Source of the DNA: Candidatus Kuenenia stuttgartensis
GTDB taxonomy: Bacteria; Planctomycetota; UBA11346
Assembly (NCBI GenBank): GCA_945876185.1
Contig: CAMCMZ010000032.1
Coordinates: 1-39,002 of the forward strand
DNA: 39,002 bases
Direction: 5' to 3'
The position numbers were made by a program, and so were the translations under genes. Position 1 is the stretch's first letter, and each line of letters opens with the position of its first letter. Of the stretch, positions 17,099 to 25,409 are shown piece after piece. Below the pieces are notes generated by a model. That model did not search any database, had not been told where the DNA came from, and was given only the letters and a program-made list of their open reading frames with translations.

Positions 17099-18043
17099 AT
17101 GAACCCCGCCACCGCCCCCACCCCCTCTGCCTCTGCCTCTGCCTCCGACTCCGCCTCTGCCTCCGCCACTGCCAGCCCCACCGCCGCTGATCTCAGCCTG
17201 GATGCCGCCACGCTCGACCTCGCGCGGGCGGCACGGATCTATGCCGAGCACGGCTGCGTGATCGTGCGCGGCCTGCACCGCCACACCGTCGCGGCCGTCG
17301 CGGTCGACGTCCAGCGCGCCACCGACGAGGCCTATCGTCTGGCCGACAAGGCCGTGCGCAGCGAGGAAGGCTGGTGGCTGGGTGGCAACCTGTTCATCCC
17401 CGCCGCACCCGGATCGGCGCGTGAACGCCAGCTCATGCTGGTCGGCCTGGGTTACCGCCGCAGCGCAGCGATGCTGCGCGCCGCGCTCGAACCGGCGGCG
17501 TGCGACCTCGCCGCCGCCATTTTGGGGCCGGATGTCGAACTGATGGACGACGGGCAGATCGTCTCGAAAGAGCCCTCCGGCGGCCACGCCAAGCACATGC
17601 ATCAGGACAGCGCCTATTTCCAGCACGCCGGCCTGGGCCCGGCCGCCTGCCTGACCTACCTCATCGACACCGACCTGGTCAATGGCGCCCTCCACGTCGT
17701 CCCCGGTTCGCACCGGCTGGGCTACCTGCCGCACCTCGACACGACGTCGCACCTCGGCCTCGATCCGCAGACCTGGAGCATCGAACGCGGCACGCCGATC
17801 ATCGGCAAAGCCGGCGATGCGATCTTCTTCCACCAGCACTGCATCCACGGCAGCCCGTCCAACCGCTCCAAGGCCGCACGCCCGGTCTGCATCCACCGCT
17901 ACCGCGCGATCGGCGACCGCATCGTCGCCCACGCCACCACCGCGGCCAACCGCGCCCATTCCGGAGCCGATTCAGCGGCCGAGCGCGAACGCGCCGTGCA
18001 GCGCCTGGTCGTGCGCGGCTTCCGTACGATGGAGCTCGCATGA
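17099..18043 (+). CDS. Phytanoyl-CoA dioxygenase (PhyH) family Fe(II)/2-oxoglutarate oxygenase
   Basis: A 314-residue non-haem iron, 2-oxoglutarate-dependent oxygenase. The iron-binding facial triad is visible as H168 and D170 (KHMHQDSAYFQH) and H250 (QHCIHGSPSNRS). NGALHVVPGSHRLG is the typical PhyH core strand. Residues 8-30 are a Ser/Ala/Thr low-complexity tract encoded by near-repeats of CCTCTG, perhaps a non-native extension; the fold seems to start near residue 33. PhyH members hydroxylate or demethylate varied small molecules. The stop codon overlaps the ATG of the next gene (ATGA), so the two are translated together. The divergent AraC gene is the likely regulator. Confidence 0.88.
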   Translation: MNPATAPTPSASASASDSASASATASPTAADLSLDAATLDLARAARIYAEHGCVIVRGLHRHTVAAVAVDVQRATDEAYRLADKAVRSEEGWWLGGNLFIPAAPGSARERQLMLVGLGYRRSAAMLRAALEPAACDLAAAILGPDVELMDDGQIVSKEPSGGHAKHMHQDSAYFQHAGLGPAACLTYLIDTDLVNGALHVVPGSHRLGYLPHLDTTSHLGLDPQTWSIERGTPIIGKAGDAIFFHQHCIHGSPSNRSKAARPVCIHRYRAIGDRIVAHATTAANRAHSGADSAAERERAVQRLVVRGFRTMELA

Positions 18044-19077
18044 GCCGCGAACTCGGCCTTGCCACGGTGCGACTGGAACCCACCCCGCGCCTGGCCCACA
18101 CCGAATACATCGACAGCGACACCATCGTGTCCGCAGTCACCGGCTCGCCCGGCAACTGGTTAAGCAACGATGCCTTCGTGCGCGCTTGGGACCTCGATCT
18201 GCTCTGGCATTCGCAGGATGGCCCGACCCATTGGAGCACGCGCGGCCGCACCACCGACCTCGGCCACGCCGCCTACGTCGCCGGCGGCACCGACCAGCGC
18301 CCGTCCGCGCCCAGTCCATTCAATGATCTCGATGAGGTGCTCGCCTTCGATCCGGTGACGGAATACGGCCTCGAAAACGCCGCCGCGCTCGCCGCGCATT
18401 ACCAGGCGGTCTGGCAGCGCGGCCAGGATGCGCACCCGACGGCGGTGTTCACCGGCGGTTACTACAAGACGTTGATCACCGGGGCGCTGGAATCATTCGG
18501 CTGGGACTGGCTGCTGCTGGCGGCCACCGATCCCGACGGGTTCGACGCGCTGATGGAACGATACCTACAATTCACCCTGCACCACTACCGCGCCTGGGCG
18601 AAAACCAGCTGCGAGGTGTTCATCAGCCACGACGACATCGTCTGGGGCGCCGGCCCGTTCATGAAACCCGCCATCTACCGGCGCTCGGTGCTGCCGCGCC
18701 TGGCTGAACTGTGGCGGGTGCTCAAGGCCGAAGGCAAGAAGGTGCTGTGGTGCTGCGACGGCAATTGCAGCATGTTCCTCGATGAAATGCTCTCCGCCGG
18801 CGCCGACGGGGTGATCATCGAACCCTGCGTGCCGCTCGAACCACTGGTCGCACGCTGGGGTTCCAGCAAGGTCATCGTCGGCAGCAAGGTCGATTGCCGC
18901 ACCATGGCGTTCGGCGCCCCCGAGGCAGTCGAGGCCGAGGTCGACGCGACACTGCCGCTCGCGCACCGCTGCCCCGGTTTCGTCTTCGCGGTCGGCAACC
19001 ACATCCCCGACAACGTGCCGGTGGCCACCGCCAACCGCTACGTCGAGCGTCTGCGCCAGGGTTGGACGCGGACCTGA
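18040..19077 (+). CDS. Uroporphyrinogen decarboxylase-family protein, probably a methyltransferase-like enzyme
   Basis: A 345-residue TIM-barrel protein of the UroD/MtaA/CmuA superfamily. It shows the family core HDDIVWGAGPFMKPAIYRR, VLWCCDGNCSMFLDEMLSAGADGVI and the closing VGNHIPDNVPVATANRYVE. The cysteines C238, C239, C243 and C263 sit where zinc-binding, corrinoid-dependent methyltransferases of this superfamily place their metal ligands. It is unlikely to be the haem enzyme HemE, because it lacks the canonical HemE N-terminus and is paired with a PhyH oxygenase under an AraC regulator. A catabolic demethylation or related reaction is inferred; no corrinoid protein gene is next to it. The start ATG overlaps the PhyH stop. 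Confidence 0.8.
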   Translation: MSRELGLATVRLEPTPRLAHTEYIDSDTIVSAVTGSPGNWLSNDAFVRAWDLDLLWHSQDGPTHWSTRGRTTDLGHAAYVAGGTDQRPSAPSPFNDLDEVLAFDPVTEYGLENAAALAAHYQAVWQRGQDAHPTAVFTGGYYKTLITGALESFGWDWLLLAATDPDGFDALMERYLQFTLHHYRAWAKTSCEVFISHDDIVWGAGPFMKPAIYRRSVLPRLAELWRVLKAEGKKVLWCCDGNCSMFLDEMLSAGADGVIIEPCVPLEPLVARWGSSKVIVGSKVDCRTMAFGAPEAVEAEVDATLPLAHRCPGFVFAVGNHIPDNVPVATANRYVERLRQGWTRT

Positions 19078-19086
19078 CGCTACCGG

Positions 19087-20058
19087 CTACTTCTTCTGTC
19101 CGACCAGGGTGCCCAGTTCCTCGGGCGTGACCTGCACCGCAAGGATGCGCCGGTCGGGTCCCGCGCCCAGGAGCGCGTTGCACGGCAGGATCGGCCAGCC
19201 CCAAGATGTGCGCCAGGTTTTCCAGGTCTCGGCTTCATTGGCGTCGATCCAGACCAGGTTGGCCCCATGGCCATCCGGCAGGCCGTTGAACAGCGCAGCC
19301 GCGCGTAAGGGCTGTGCCGCAGCGGCGGCGACCACCACCTTTACCGTGTCGCGCAAGCCGGCCTTGGTGATGGCATCCAGGTGGCGTTTGACCAGGAAGA
19401 TCAGGTCTTCATCGACGTTTCCGGCGAAGATCCACCATTGCCAAGCCGTGGGCAGCGTCACCGGATCGTCGGGGCCGACCAGGCCCTTGCCCTGGGTGCG
19501 CCCGGCCGGTTTGCCGATGCGGGCGTGGAAATCGCAGAGGTCGACCAGCCAGCGCGATTCGGGCACGGCCTGGGCGCGGGCGGTGGCGATCGCGCGGGCG
19601 TCGGCGGCGCGGCCCTGGCGCAGGCGCACGAGCACCCGCAAGTCCTGACCGTTGCCCTGGAAAGCCGGGTATTCCTTCAGCTGCAAGCGGTCGAGCAGCG
19701 CTTCGACCACCGCGATGCGGTCGGCGGGACCAAGCTCGAACTGCCAGTCGGCAAGGTAGTAGAGGGCCTTGTTCTCATGCCGGCTTCCCACCGATTCATC
19801 GAGGAAACGCTGGAGATCCCCGCGCAGACCTCGCTTGAGGGCCAGGCGTTCCGCCGGCGGCAAGGCCTTCGCCGCAGCAAGCCGGTCGTCGATCTGCTGC
19901 GCCAGCGCCAGCAGCGCTTGGTCACGCGCCTCGCCCCGCGCCTGGATCGCCCGCTGGGTCTCGGCCGGATCGCGAGGAGCGCTGACGCAAGCGGTCAGCA
20001 TGACAGCGACGACGAGCGCGAGCGGAAGCGAGACGGCGCAACGGTCCAGACTGGGCAT
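19087..20058 (-). CDS. Predicted lipoprotein of unknown function
   Basis: A 323-residue protein with a lipoprotein signal: a short basic start, a hydrophobic core (LPLALVVAVM) and the lipobox LTAC near residue 24, so it is probably anchored to a membrane and exported. The mature part is helical and Ala/Arg/Leu-rich, with no domain I recognise. A conserved-looking stretch DLVGP-type loop and TAWQWWIFAGNVDEDLIFLVKRHLD stands out. It starts 7 bp after the pyrF stop and so belongs to the same operon. An overlapping GTG start at 20077-20079 is possible. It converges on the UroD-family gene with only 9 bp between the stop codons. Confidence 0.7.
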   Translation of the reverse strand: MPSLDRCAVSLPLALVVAVMLTACVSAPRDPAETQRAIQARGEARDQALLALAQQIDDRLAAAKALPPAERLALKRGLRGDLQRFLDESVGSRHENKALYYLADWQFELGPADRIAVVEALLDRLQLKEYPAFQGNGQDLRVLVRLRQGRAADARAIATARAQAVPESRWLVDLCDFHARIGKPAGRTQGKGLVGPDDPVTLPTAWQWWIFAGNVDEDLIFLVKRHLDAITKAGLRDTVKVVVAAAAAQPLRAAALFNGLPDGHGANLVWIDANEAETWKTWRTSWGWPILPCNALLGAGPDRRILAVQVTPEELGTLVGQKK

Positions 20059-20065
20059 GGCCGGA

Positions 20066-21049
20066 CTATGCGCGGCCACCGCCCGAGAACAGAGCCGTGC
20101 GGGCTTGGGCGAGATCCGCGTTCATGGCCTCGAGCGCCGCCCGCGCCGCATCGGTCCAGGCCAACGCCGGGGATTTCTGCCAGGCGGCCAGGATCGCCCG
20201 GCTGTTGTTGACCACCACGCCGGTGCCGTCGGGGCGCAGGCCGGCCAGCGCATCCGCGGCGCTGCCACCCTGGGCACCATATCCGGGCACGAGGAAAATC
20301 GCCTGCGGCATGAGCTCGCGCAGCCGTTTCGCCTGGGATGGATAGGTCGCGCCGACCACCGCGCCGACGTCGCTCAGACCGCTGGACCCAATACGCGTCG
20401 CACCCCAGAGGGCGACCAGTCGCGCCATCGCCTCGGCCACGGTGCCGTGGCCTGATCCCGCATCGCCGGCAAGTTCGCGGTCTTGCAGATCACCGCTCGA
20501 CGCGTTCGAGGTCTTCACCAGTACGAAGATGCCGGTACCGGCGGATGCCTGGCCCAGGAACGGGGCAATGCCGTCGGAACCAAGATACCCATTGACCGTC
20601 GCCCAGTCGACCGGCGATGGATTATCGAGCGGAGTACCGTTCAGCCCGGGCGCAGCCGACTGTCCCGGGGTGCCGCCGAAAAACGCCTGGGCGTAATGTT
20701 CGGCGGTCGAACCGATGTCGTTGCGCTTGCCGTCAGCGATCACCGGGATGCCCAGGCGGTGCGCGGCGGCGACCGTTTCCTGGTACACCGACCAGCCGAT
20801 CAGACCGTAGGCCTCATAGCAGGCCAATTGCGGCTTCACTGCGGCGCAGCGCCCGACCACCGCCGAAAGAATGCCGTGATTGAAAGCCAGGAAGGCATGC
20901 CCGACTGCCTCGGCGGTGTCGCCATGCACCGCCAACGCCGCGCGCACCACTGCCGGCGGCAGCAGATTGGGCCGGGGATCGAGCCCGACCACCGCGATGG
21001 ATCCGGTGCGTTCGATGGATTCCTGCAACGAATCCGCAGCGTGGGTCAT
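20066..21049 (-). CDS. pyrF: Orotidine 5'-phosphate decarboxylase
   Basis: A 327-residue enzyme that converts OMP to UMP in pyrimidine synthesis. It belongs to the longer PyrF type (about 270-310 residues) rather than the short E. coli type. The catalytic motif DGKRND is at 106-111 (D106, K108, D111), with substrate-binding segments VGLDPRPN near 21-28 and VKPQLACYEAYG near 71-82. The phosphate-binding end is LVPGYGAQGG and VVNNSRAIL. ATG 21047-21049 follows a GAGAGGA ribosome-binding site and lies 10 bp after the oxidoreductase stop, so it is in an operon with that gene and the lipoprotein gene downstream. Confidence 0.95.
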   Translation of the reverse strand: MTHAADSLQESIERTGSIAVVGLDPRPNLLPPAVVRAALAVHGDTAEAVGHAFLAFNHGILSAVVGRCAAVKPQLACYEAYGLIGWSVYQETVAAAHRLGIPVIADGKRNDIGSTAEHYAQAFFGGTPGQSAAPGLNGTPLDNPSPVDWATVNGYLGSDGIAPFLGQASAGTGIFVLVKTSNASSGDLQDRELAGDAGSGHGTVAEAMARLVALWGATRIGSSGLSDVGAVVGATYPSQAKRLRELMPQAIFLVPGYGAQGGSAADALAGLRPDGTGVVVNNSRAILAAWQKSPALAWTDAARAALEAMNADLAQARTALFSGGGRA

Positions 21050-21059
21050 GGAAGTCCTC

Positions 21060-22181
21060 TCAGAGCAGGTGGGTCCGGGCCGAAGTCCAGCCGCTCGCGA
21101 TGGCTTCCTGGATGGCGGTTTCACAGGCGAAGGCGAGCTTGGTCGTCGCCAGGCTGTCCGCCGCGCTGTGCAACGCCCCGGCGCCACGTTCGAGGTTGGC
21201 GATGAAGCGCAGCACCATCCCGGTGGAATCATGGTGCGTACGGCTGGGATGGTGATGGTGGAACGTCTCGGTGCGGTCGAGCACGGACTCGCGATTGGCC
21301 ACGTCGAAGCGCACCACGTGGAGTTCTTCGCGGTAAAGTTCCGCGATCGCGGCGCCGGCGCTGCCGGCGATGACGATGTCCATGCCGTGACCGGGCACCT
21401 TGTGGTACTGCGGCACCCAGGGCGGGCTGGGCCGGTACCAGGTTGCGCCTCGGTTGTGGGTGATGGTCAGCGATCCGGTCGCGCCCGAGGCGAAACGCAT
21501 CTGCACGGTGAGGTGGTCGGGGACCTCGCGCGGATAAAAGGACAGGGAATTGGGGGCGATGAAGGCCTGGATTTCAGCGACTTCTCCGGCATAGGCCCGC
21601 AGCAGGTCAAGCTGATGAATGCCGCAGTGGATCAGCGTGCCGCCGCCGATCTCGCGGTTGAGGCGCCAGACTTCGGAAATCGGCGTGTTGGGCGATTCCG
21701 GCCACCAGTGGCCCCGGCTGTCGCTGATGTCGACCGAGCATAACCGGCCGAAATGGCCGAGCCGCTGCAGTTCGGTCAGGCGCTCGGTCATCGAACCGTA
21801 GCGGTATTCGAAGCCGATCTGCAGCACCCGGCCGCTTGTGCGTTCAGCCGCCAACATCGCCTCGCCATCGGCCAGGGTCATCGCCATGGGTTTTTCGCAG
21901 AACACGTCGAGGCCGTTTTCCAGGCATTCGATGGCGAATTCCTTGTGGGTCGGATTGGCGGTGGCGATCACCGCCAGGCGCGGCCGCGCCCGCGCCCCGG
22001 CCAGCAGCTCCTTGAGGTCAGCGAACCCGGGCACGCCGGTGGTACGGGCCACGGCAGCGCGGCGATCCGGTGAACGGTTGGTGAAGCCGACCACCTCGAC
22101 CCGCCAGTCGCGCGCCAGGCCATTGATGAACCCCACGCCGGCTGAACCAGCACCCAGGACACACACGGGAAAACGGCTCAT
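21060..22181 (-). CDS. Gfo/Idh/MocA-family NAD(P)-dependent oxidoreductase
   Basis: A 373-residue dehydrogenase. The Rossmann motif VCVLGAGSAGVGF lies at 6-18, the hallmark EKP at 96-98 supplies the catalytic lysine K97, and GGGTLIHCGIHQLDLLRAY holds H185, H189 and D192. The C-terminal half is the alpha/beta substrate domain. Such enzymes oxidise or reduce sugars, inositols and related alcohols; the substrate cannot be told from sequence. A histidine-rich stretch (TFHHHHPSRTHHDS) near residue 310 is unusual and might bind metal. The start has a strong AAAGGAG ribosome-binding site. It appears to be the first gene of an operon with pyrF and a lipoprotein. Confidence 0.92.
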   Translation of the reverse strand: MSRFPVCVLGAGSAGVGFINGLARDWRVEVVGFTNRSPDRRAAVARTTGVPGFADLKELLAGARARPRLAVIATANPTHKEFAIECLENGLDVFCEKPMAMTLADGEAMLAAERTSGRVLQIGFEYRYGSMTERLTELQRLGHFGRLCSVDISDSRGHWWPESPNTPISEVWRLNREIGGGTLIHCGIHQLDLLRAYAGEVAEIQAFIAPNSLSFYPREVPDHLTVQMRFASGATGSLTITHNRGATWYRPSPPWVPQYHKVPGHGMDIVIAGSAGAAIAELYREELHVVRFDVANRESVLDRTETFHHHHPSRTHHDSTGMVLRFIANLERGAGALHSAADSLATTKLAFACETAIQEAIASGWTSARTHLL

Positions 22182-22358
22182 CGGGTCTCCTTTTTCCAGC
22201 GGGCGGAACGCGCACCGCTGCGCGCAAGCGGGGCTGAGTGGAATCAGTACGGCGCATTCGTCTAGACGTTGATCCTACCCTGAACGATTCCATGATCCGT
22301 CGCGATGGATGTGGAACATCCTTTATCATCTACCGTTCAAGTTGGGTGCTCTTCTCGG

Positions 22359-22802
22359 TTATGGAGAAACTGGCTTGAGGCCAAAATTCAAGGCGGGATC
22401 GAGATCCTCGGGTAATTTATGGTGTTCATTAATAAATCTGAACAGCTTCGCACCCTTCCCTTTCCATTCCTTGGTAACGCATTCGACGTAACCCTTCCAG
22501 AACTCATATTCGATAACGTGCATTCTATCTGTCACTACTTCCTTTAATCCATTTCCCATATAAACACCCCTGTACTTTTTCATTAATTTTTCATCCGAAG
22601 AGTCCCCCCACGAAACACAAATCTTGACCCTACCGGTCTCCATGTCTGCCCTGGCCATTCTACGGCCGAATTCCCTCGCTTCGATTTCGATTTCCCGTAA
22701 CGAGCAAAAACCCTCGTCTCGCCCGCATCCAATCAACAGCCCAAGGGAAAACACGATGAGGATGCTTGTGACCGTTCGCTTGGACAGGATGATCATCCGC
22801 AT
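22359..22802 (-). CDS. Small predicted lipoprotein in an AT-richer segment
   Basis: A 147-residue protein with a typical lipoprotein signal (SKRTVTSILIVFSLG then LLIGC, cysteine near residue 24). The mature part is charged and mixed alpha/beta, with paired cysteines (GFCSL, KICVSW, VECVTKEW). No family is recognised. Start ATG 22800-22802; a second in-frame ATG lies two codons on. The segment 22380-22850 is clearly poorer in G+C than its neighbours and uses AT-ending codons freely, which suggests recent acquisition. It lies 34 bp downstream of the Uma2 gene on the same strand. Confidence 0.65.
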   Translation of the reverse strand: MRMIILSKRTVTSILIVFSLGLLIGCGRDEGFCSLREIEIEAREFGRRMARADMETGRVKICVSWGDSSDEKLMKKYRGVYMGNGLKEVVTDRMHVIEYEFWKGYVECVTKEWKGKGAKLFRFINEHHKLPEDLDPALNFGLKPVSP

Positions 22803-22836
22803 GGGTTTTCTTGATTTTCTTTTGGCTTTTATGGCG

Positions 22837-23370
22837 TTAAGCGAAAAACTCCGCAACCGCGCAGGTGAATCCCGGTAAGACTTCGGCCCCATCAACGGTA
22901 TCGGACTCGTCCAGCACCACCGTCTGCCGACCGGGAGCGTGGACCTCGACCGTACGCGTCTGCGGGTCGACCACCCACACCAGCCGCACACCATGGTGGA
23001 TCCACAACGCCGCCTTGGCCTTCACCTCGGACCAGCCATCGCCAGGCGAAACGACTTCCACCGCCAGACGAGGGACGAATGGCATGAAACCTCGAACCGG
23101 CACCTGCCTGCGCTGTTCCAGGTCGATGACGGCAACGTCGGGAGCACGGACGTTGCGCTCATCCAGGATGAAACCGGGATCCCCGACCAGGACACGACCC
23201 TGTCCCGTGGCCTGGCAGTGCCCACGCAGCAAGAATCCAATCTGTCCCTCGATATCGGCGTGTTCATAGCCGGTCGGCGACATCGTGATGATCTCCCCGT
23301 CGATGAGTTCACAGCGGCCTGGCTGACGCTCCAGGTCCACGATGGTGGCCAGTTCGGTTGCGGTGGTCAT
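22837..23370 (-). CDS. Uma2 (DUF820) family putative PD-(D/E)XK nuclease
   Basis: A 177-residue protein of the Uma2 family, an abundant group with a restriction-endonuclease-like fold and no settled role. Expected features are present: E21 in CELIDGEI, D78 in APDVAV, E105 in VEVVSPGD with a following lysine-containing helix (EVKAKAALW), and VWVVDP at 132-137. ATG 23368-23370 follows an AGAGG site and gives the usual family length. In many genomes these proteins are highly duplicated and associated with mobile or variable regions. Here it sits next to the AT-richer lipoprotein gene. Confidence 0.88.
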   Translation of the reverse strand: MTTATELATIVDLERQPGRCELIDGEIITMSPTGYEHADIEGQIGFLLRGHCQATGQGRVLVGDPGFILDERNVRAPDVAVIDLEQRRQVPVRGFMPFVPRLAVEVVSPGDGWSEVKAKAALWIHHGVRLVWVVDPQTRTVEVHAPGRQTVVLDESDTVDGAEVLPGFTCAVAEFFA

Positions 23371-23604
23371 CCCTGGGCCTCTTTGGCATCCTGGCGGGGG
23401 TGCTGCCTCAGGGAAGGCTGTGGTTGCGGTCCACAACTACACCCGGATTCCGGCGTTCGGGCAGGGCGATCGCCTGGGGATTTTGGACGGTCTGGACGAT
23501 CTTGGCGGGCAACGGAGACTGCTCTCCCACGTAGAGGCTTCCTGGCCGCTACCTAGTGGCAGTCCCAGGCAGGTTTACCCTTTCGCTGAGTCGCCCCCGC
23601 GCCC

Positions 23605-24150
23605 ATGACACCAATACCGTCTGCCCCCCTGTCGGATGCCTTGCGCTATAAGCGCTCGCGTTTCACCACGCGTTTACCGCTCGATCGGCGCTACACGGCG
23701 GCCCACGTCTGGCTCGCTCCCGAGGCCGGCGCCACCGGCGCAGCGGACCGGGTGTGGCGGATCGGCTTCACCAAGTTCGCAGCACGGATGCTGGGCGAGG
23801 TGGTCGAGTTCGGCTTCGAGGTCGAACCCGGTGGAGCGGTCGAACTCGGCGCGGTGATCGGCTGGATGGAGGGCTTCAAGGCCTCGACCGATCTCTACAG
23901 CGTCGTCGACGGGACGTTCGTCGCGGCGAATCCTGGACTCACCGAACACCCGGAACGCGCCCACGCTGATCCGTACGGCGAGGGCTGGATCTACCGGGTC
24001 AGCGGCACGCCTGATCCCGAATCCGTCGATGCGCAAGGTTACGCCGCGATCCTCGACCGCGCCATCGACCGCATCCAGGGCGAGGCCCACGCCGAGGAAT
24101 ACACCGAGAACGAACCCGACGAGGATCCCGCATGCCGACCGACCAAGTGA
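23605..24150 (+). CDS. GcvH-like lipoyl-carrier protein
   Basis: A 181-residue homologue of glycine cleavage H protein. The order of motifs matches GcvH: VWRIGFTKFAARMLGEVV (50-67), EPGGAVELGAVIGWMEGFKASTDLYS with the lipoyl lysine at K92, DGTFVAANPGL, and the diagnostic DPYGEGWIYRV (122-132). It is longer than GcvH (about 130 residues), with about 30 extra N-terminal residues and an acidic C-terminal tail. No gcvT, gcvP or lpd is present. Instead it overlaps a CobW-type GTPase gene by 19 bp and heads a series of Fe-S and isoprenoid genes. A carrier role outside glycine cleavage is therefore likely, as known for LbpA in sulfur oxidation. The 234 bp upstream holds only weak promoter-like and hairpin sequences. 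Confidence 0.8.
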   Translation: MTPIPSAPLSDALRYKRSRFTTRLPLDRRYTAAHVWLAPEAGATGAADRVWRIGFTKFAARMLGEVVEFGFEVEPGGAVELGAVIGWMEGFKASTDLYSVVDGTFVAANPGLTEHPERAHADPYGEGWIYRVSGTPDPESVDAQGYAAILDRAIDRIQGEAHAEEYTENEPDEDPACRPTK

Positions 24151-25409
24151 TTCCCAGCGTGGCGGCCAACTACGTCATGATCGGCGGCTTCCTGGGCGCG
24201 GGGAAGACCACCGCGATGGCGCGTTTCGCCGAATGGCTGCGCGGTCGCGGCCACAAGGTCGGCCTGATCACCAACGACCAGGGCTCGCAACTGGTCGATT
24301 CGTTCACCCTGCGCTCGCGCGGCTTCAAGGTCGAAGAAATCCCCGGCGGCTGCTTCTGCTGCCGCTTTGATTCCCTGCGCGAGGCCGCCGCGCGCCTGCA
24401 AGCAGCGGACCGCCCTGACACCTTCCTCGCCGAACCGGTGGGCAGTTGCACCGATCTCGTCGCCACCGTGACATACCCCCTGCGGCGGATGTACGGCGAT
24501 AACTTCCGCGTCGCCCCGCTGAGCGTGGTCATCGACCCGATCCGCGCGGCGCGCATCCTGGGCGTGGAGCTTTCGGCGCCAGCAACGCTTGCCGGACTGG
24601 CCACGCCTGCCGGACAGGCCACGCCTGCCGGACAGGCCACGCCTGCCGGACAGGCCACGCTTGCCGGACATGCAATCCGGCGGACGAGCACGTTCTCCCC
24701 CAAGGTCGCCTACATCTACCTGAAGCAGCTCGAAGAGGCCGACGTCCTGGTGATCAACAAGATCGACAGCCTGAACGCTGCGGATCTCGCGCGACTGGAC
24801 GCCGCCCTGGCCGAACGCTTTCCCCGTGCGACCCGCTTCGCGATCAGCGCCCGCGCCGGCACCGGCCTGGAAGCCTGGTTCACCCATGTCCTGGGCACCG
24901 TCCAGGGCGCGGGTCTTCTGCGCGAATCGGCCATGGCCGTCGACTATGACACCTACGCCGAAGGCGAGGCACTGCTCGGCTGGCTAAACGCGACGGTCGC
25001 CGTGGATGCCGGCGCGGCAGCGACGGCCGACGGCAACCGCCTGGTCGCGGACCTGTTGTCAGCCGTGCAGCAGCGCCTGCCCGGGATCGAGATCGCGCAT
25101 CTCAAGATGACCCTGTCGCCCGATGACGGCAGCGGTGAACTCGCGACCGGCAATTTGGTGCGCGGTGATCTGGCCCCCGAGATGGGTACACAGCTCAGCG
25201 ACGGCATCGGCAGGGCCCAGCTCATCATCAACCTGCGCGCCGAGGCCGCCCCCGACCTACTGCGCAGCGCGGTGGAAAGCGCTCTCGCTGCGCGAATCGT
25301 TGCTGATCCGGGCCTGAAACTCACCGTCGAGCACCTGGAGCACTTCCGCCCCGGCCGCCCGACCCCGACCCATCGCCTCGCCAACGCAGGAACAGGCGCC
25401 CAAGCATGA
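24132..25409 (+). CDS. CobW/COG0523-family GTPase (metallochaperone-like)
   Basis: A 425-residue G3E GTPase. Walker A is GGFLGAGKTT (18-27), the family metal-binding CxCC motif is CFCC (73-76) in EIPGGCFCCRFDSL, and NKID (208-211) gives base specificity. Relatives deliver or insert metals such as Zn, Co or Ni, usually near the proteins they serve. Residues 151-180 are a low-complexity insert of five hexapeptides (TPAGQA type) encoded by 18-bp tandem repeats, placed between the G3 and G4 regions. The C-terminal half (from about 270) does not look like the usual CobW_C domain and may be specific to this system. Start ATG 24132 has a GAGG site and overlaps the GcvH-like gene; the stop overlaps the next ATG. 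Confidence 0.88.
   Translation: MPTDQVIPSVAANYVMIGGFLGAGKTTAMARFAEWLRGRGHKVGLITNDQGSQLVDSFTLRSRGFKVEEIPGGCFCCRFDSLREAAARLQAADRPDTFLAEPVGSCTDLVATVTYPLRRMYGDNFRVAPLSVVIDPIRAARILGVELSAPATLAGLATPAGQATPAGQATPAGQATLAGHAIRRTSTFSPKVAYIYLKQLEEADVLVINKIDSLNAADLARLDAALAERFPRATRFAISARAGTGLEAWFTHVLGTVQGAGLLRESAMAVDYDTYAEGEALLGWLNATVAVDAGAAATADGNRLVADLLSAVQQRLPGIEIAHLKMTLSPDDGSGELATGNLVRGDLAPEMGTQLSDGIGRAQLIINLRAEAAPDLLRSAVESALAARIVADPGLKLTVEHLEHFRPGRPTPTHRLANAGTGAQA
24585..24674 (+). repeat. Five 18-bp tandem repeats within the CobW-type GTPase gene
   Basis: Unit ACGCCTGCCGGACAGGCC: three identical central copies (24603-24656) flanked by a diverged copy on each side. Each unit encodes a hexapeptide (TLAGLA, three TPAGQA, TLAGHA), so the repeat is in frame. 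Identical central units indicate recent expansion. Confidence 0.9.

Noticed and set aside
16037..17959. Very long N-terminal extension of Ffh
   Set aside because: The frame is open only because of high G+C. It runs antisense to the PhyH gene and through the AraC gene in another frame, while Ffh has a canonical start and ribosome-binding site at 16036.
18040..19077. HemE (haem biosynthesis uroporphyrinogen decarboxylase)
   Set aside because: The sequence has a four-cysteine arrangement and catabolic gene context unlike HemE, and no haem genes are nearby.
23392..23407. Sigma-54-like site upstream of the GcvH-like gene
   Set aside because: Only the GG/GC core at correct spacing fits (TGGCGGGGGTGCTGCC); the other consensus positions are poor and the site is over 190 bp from the start.
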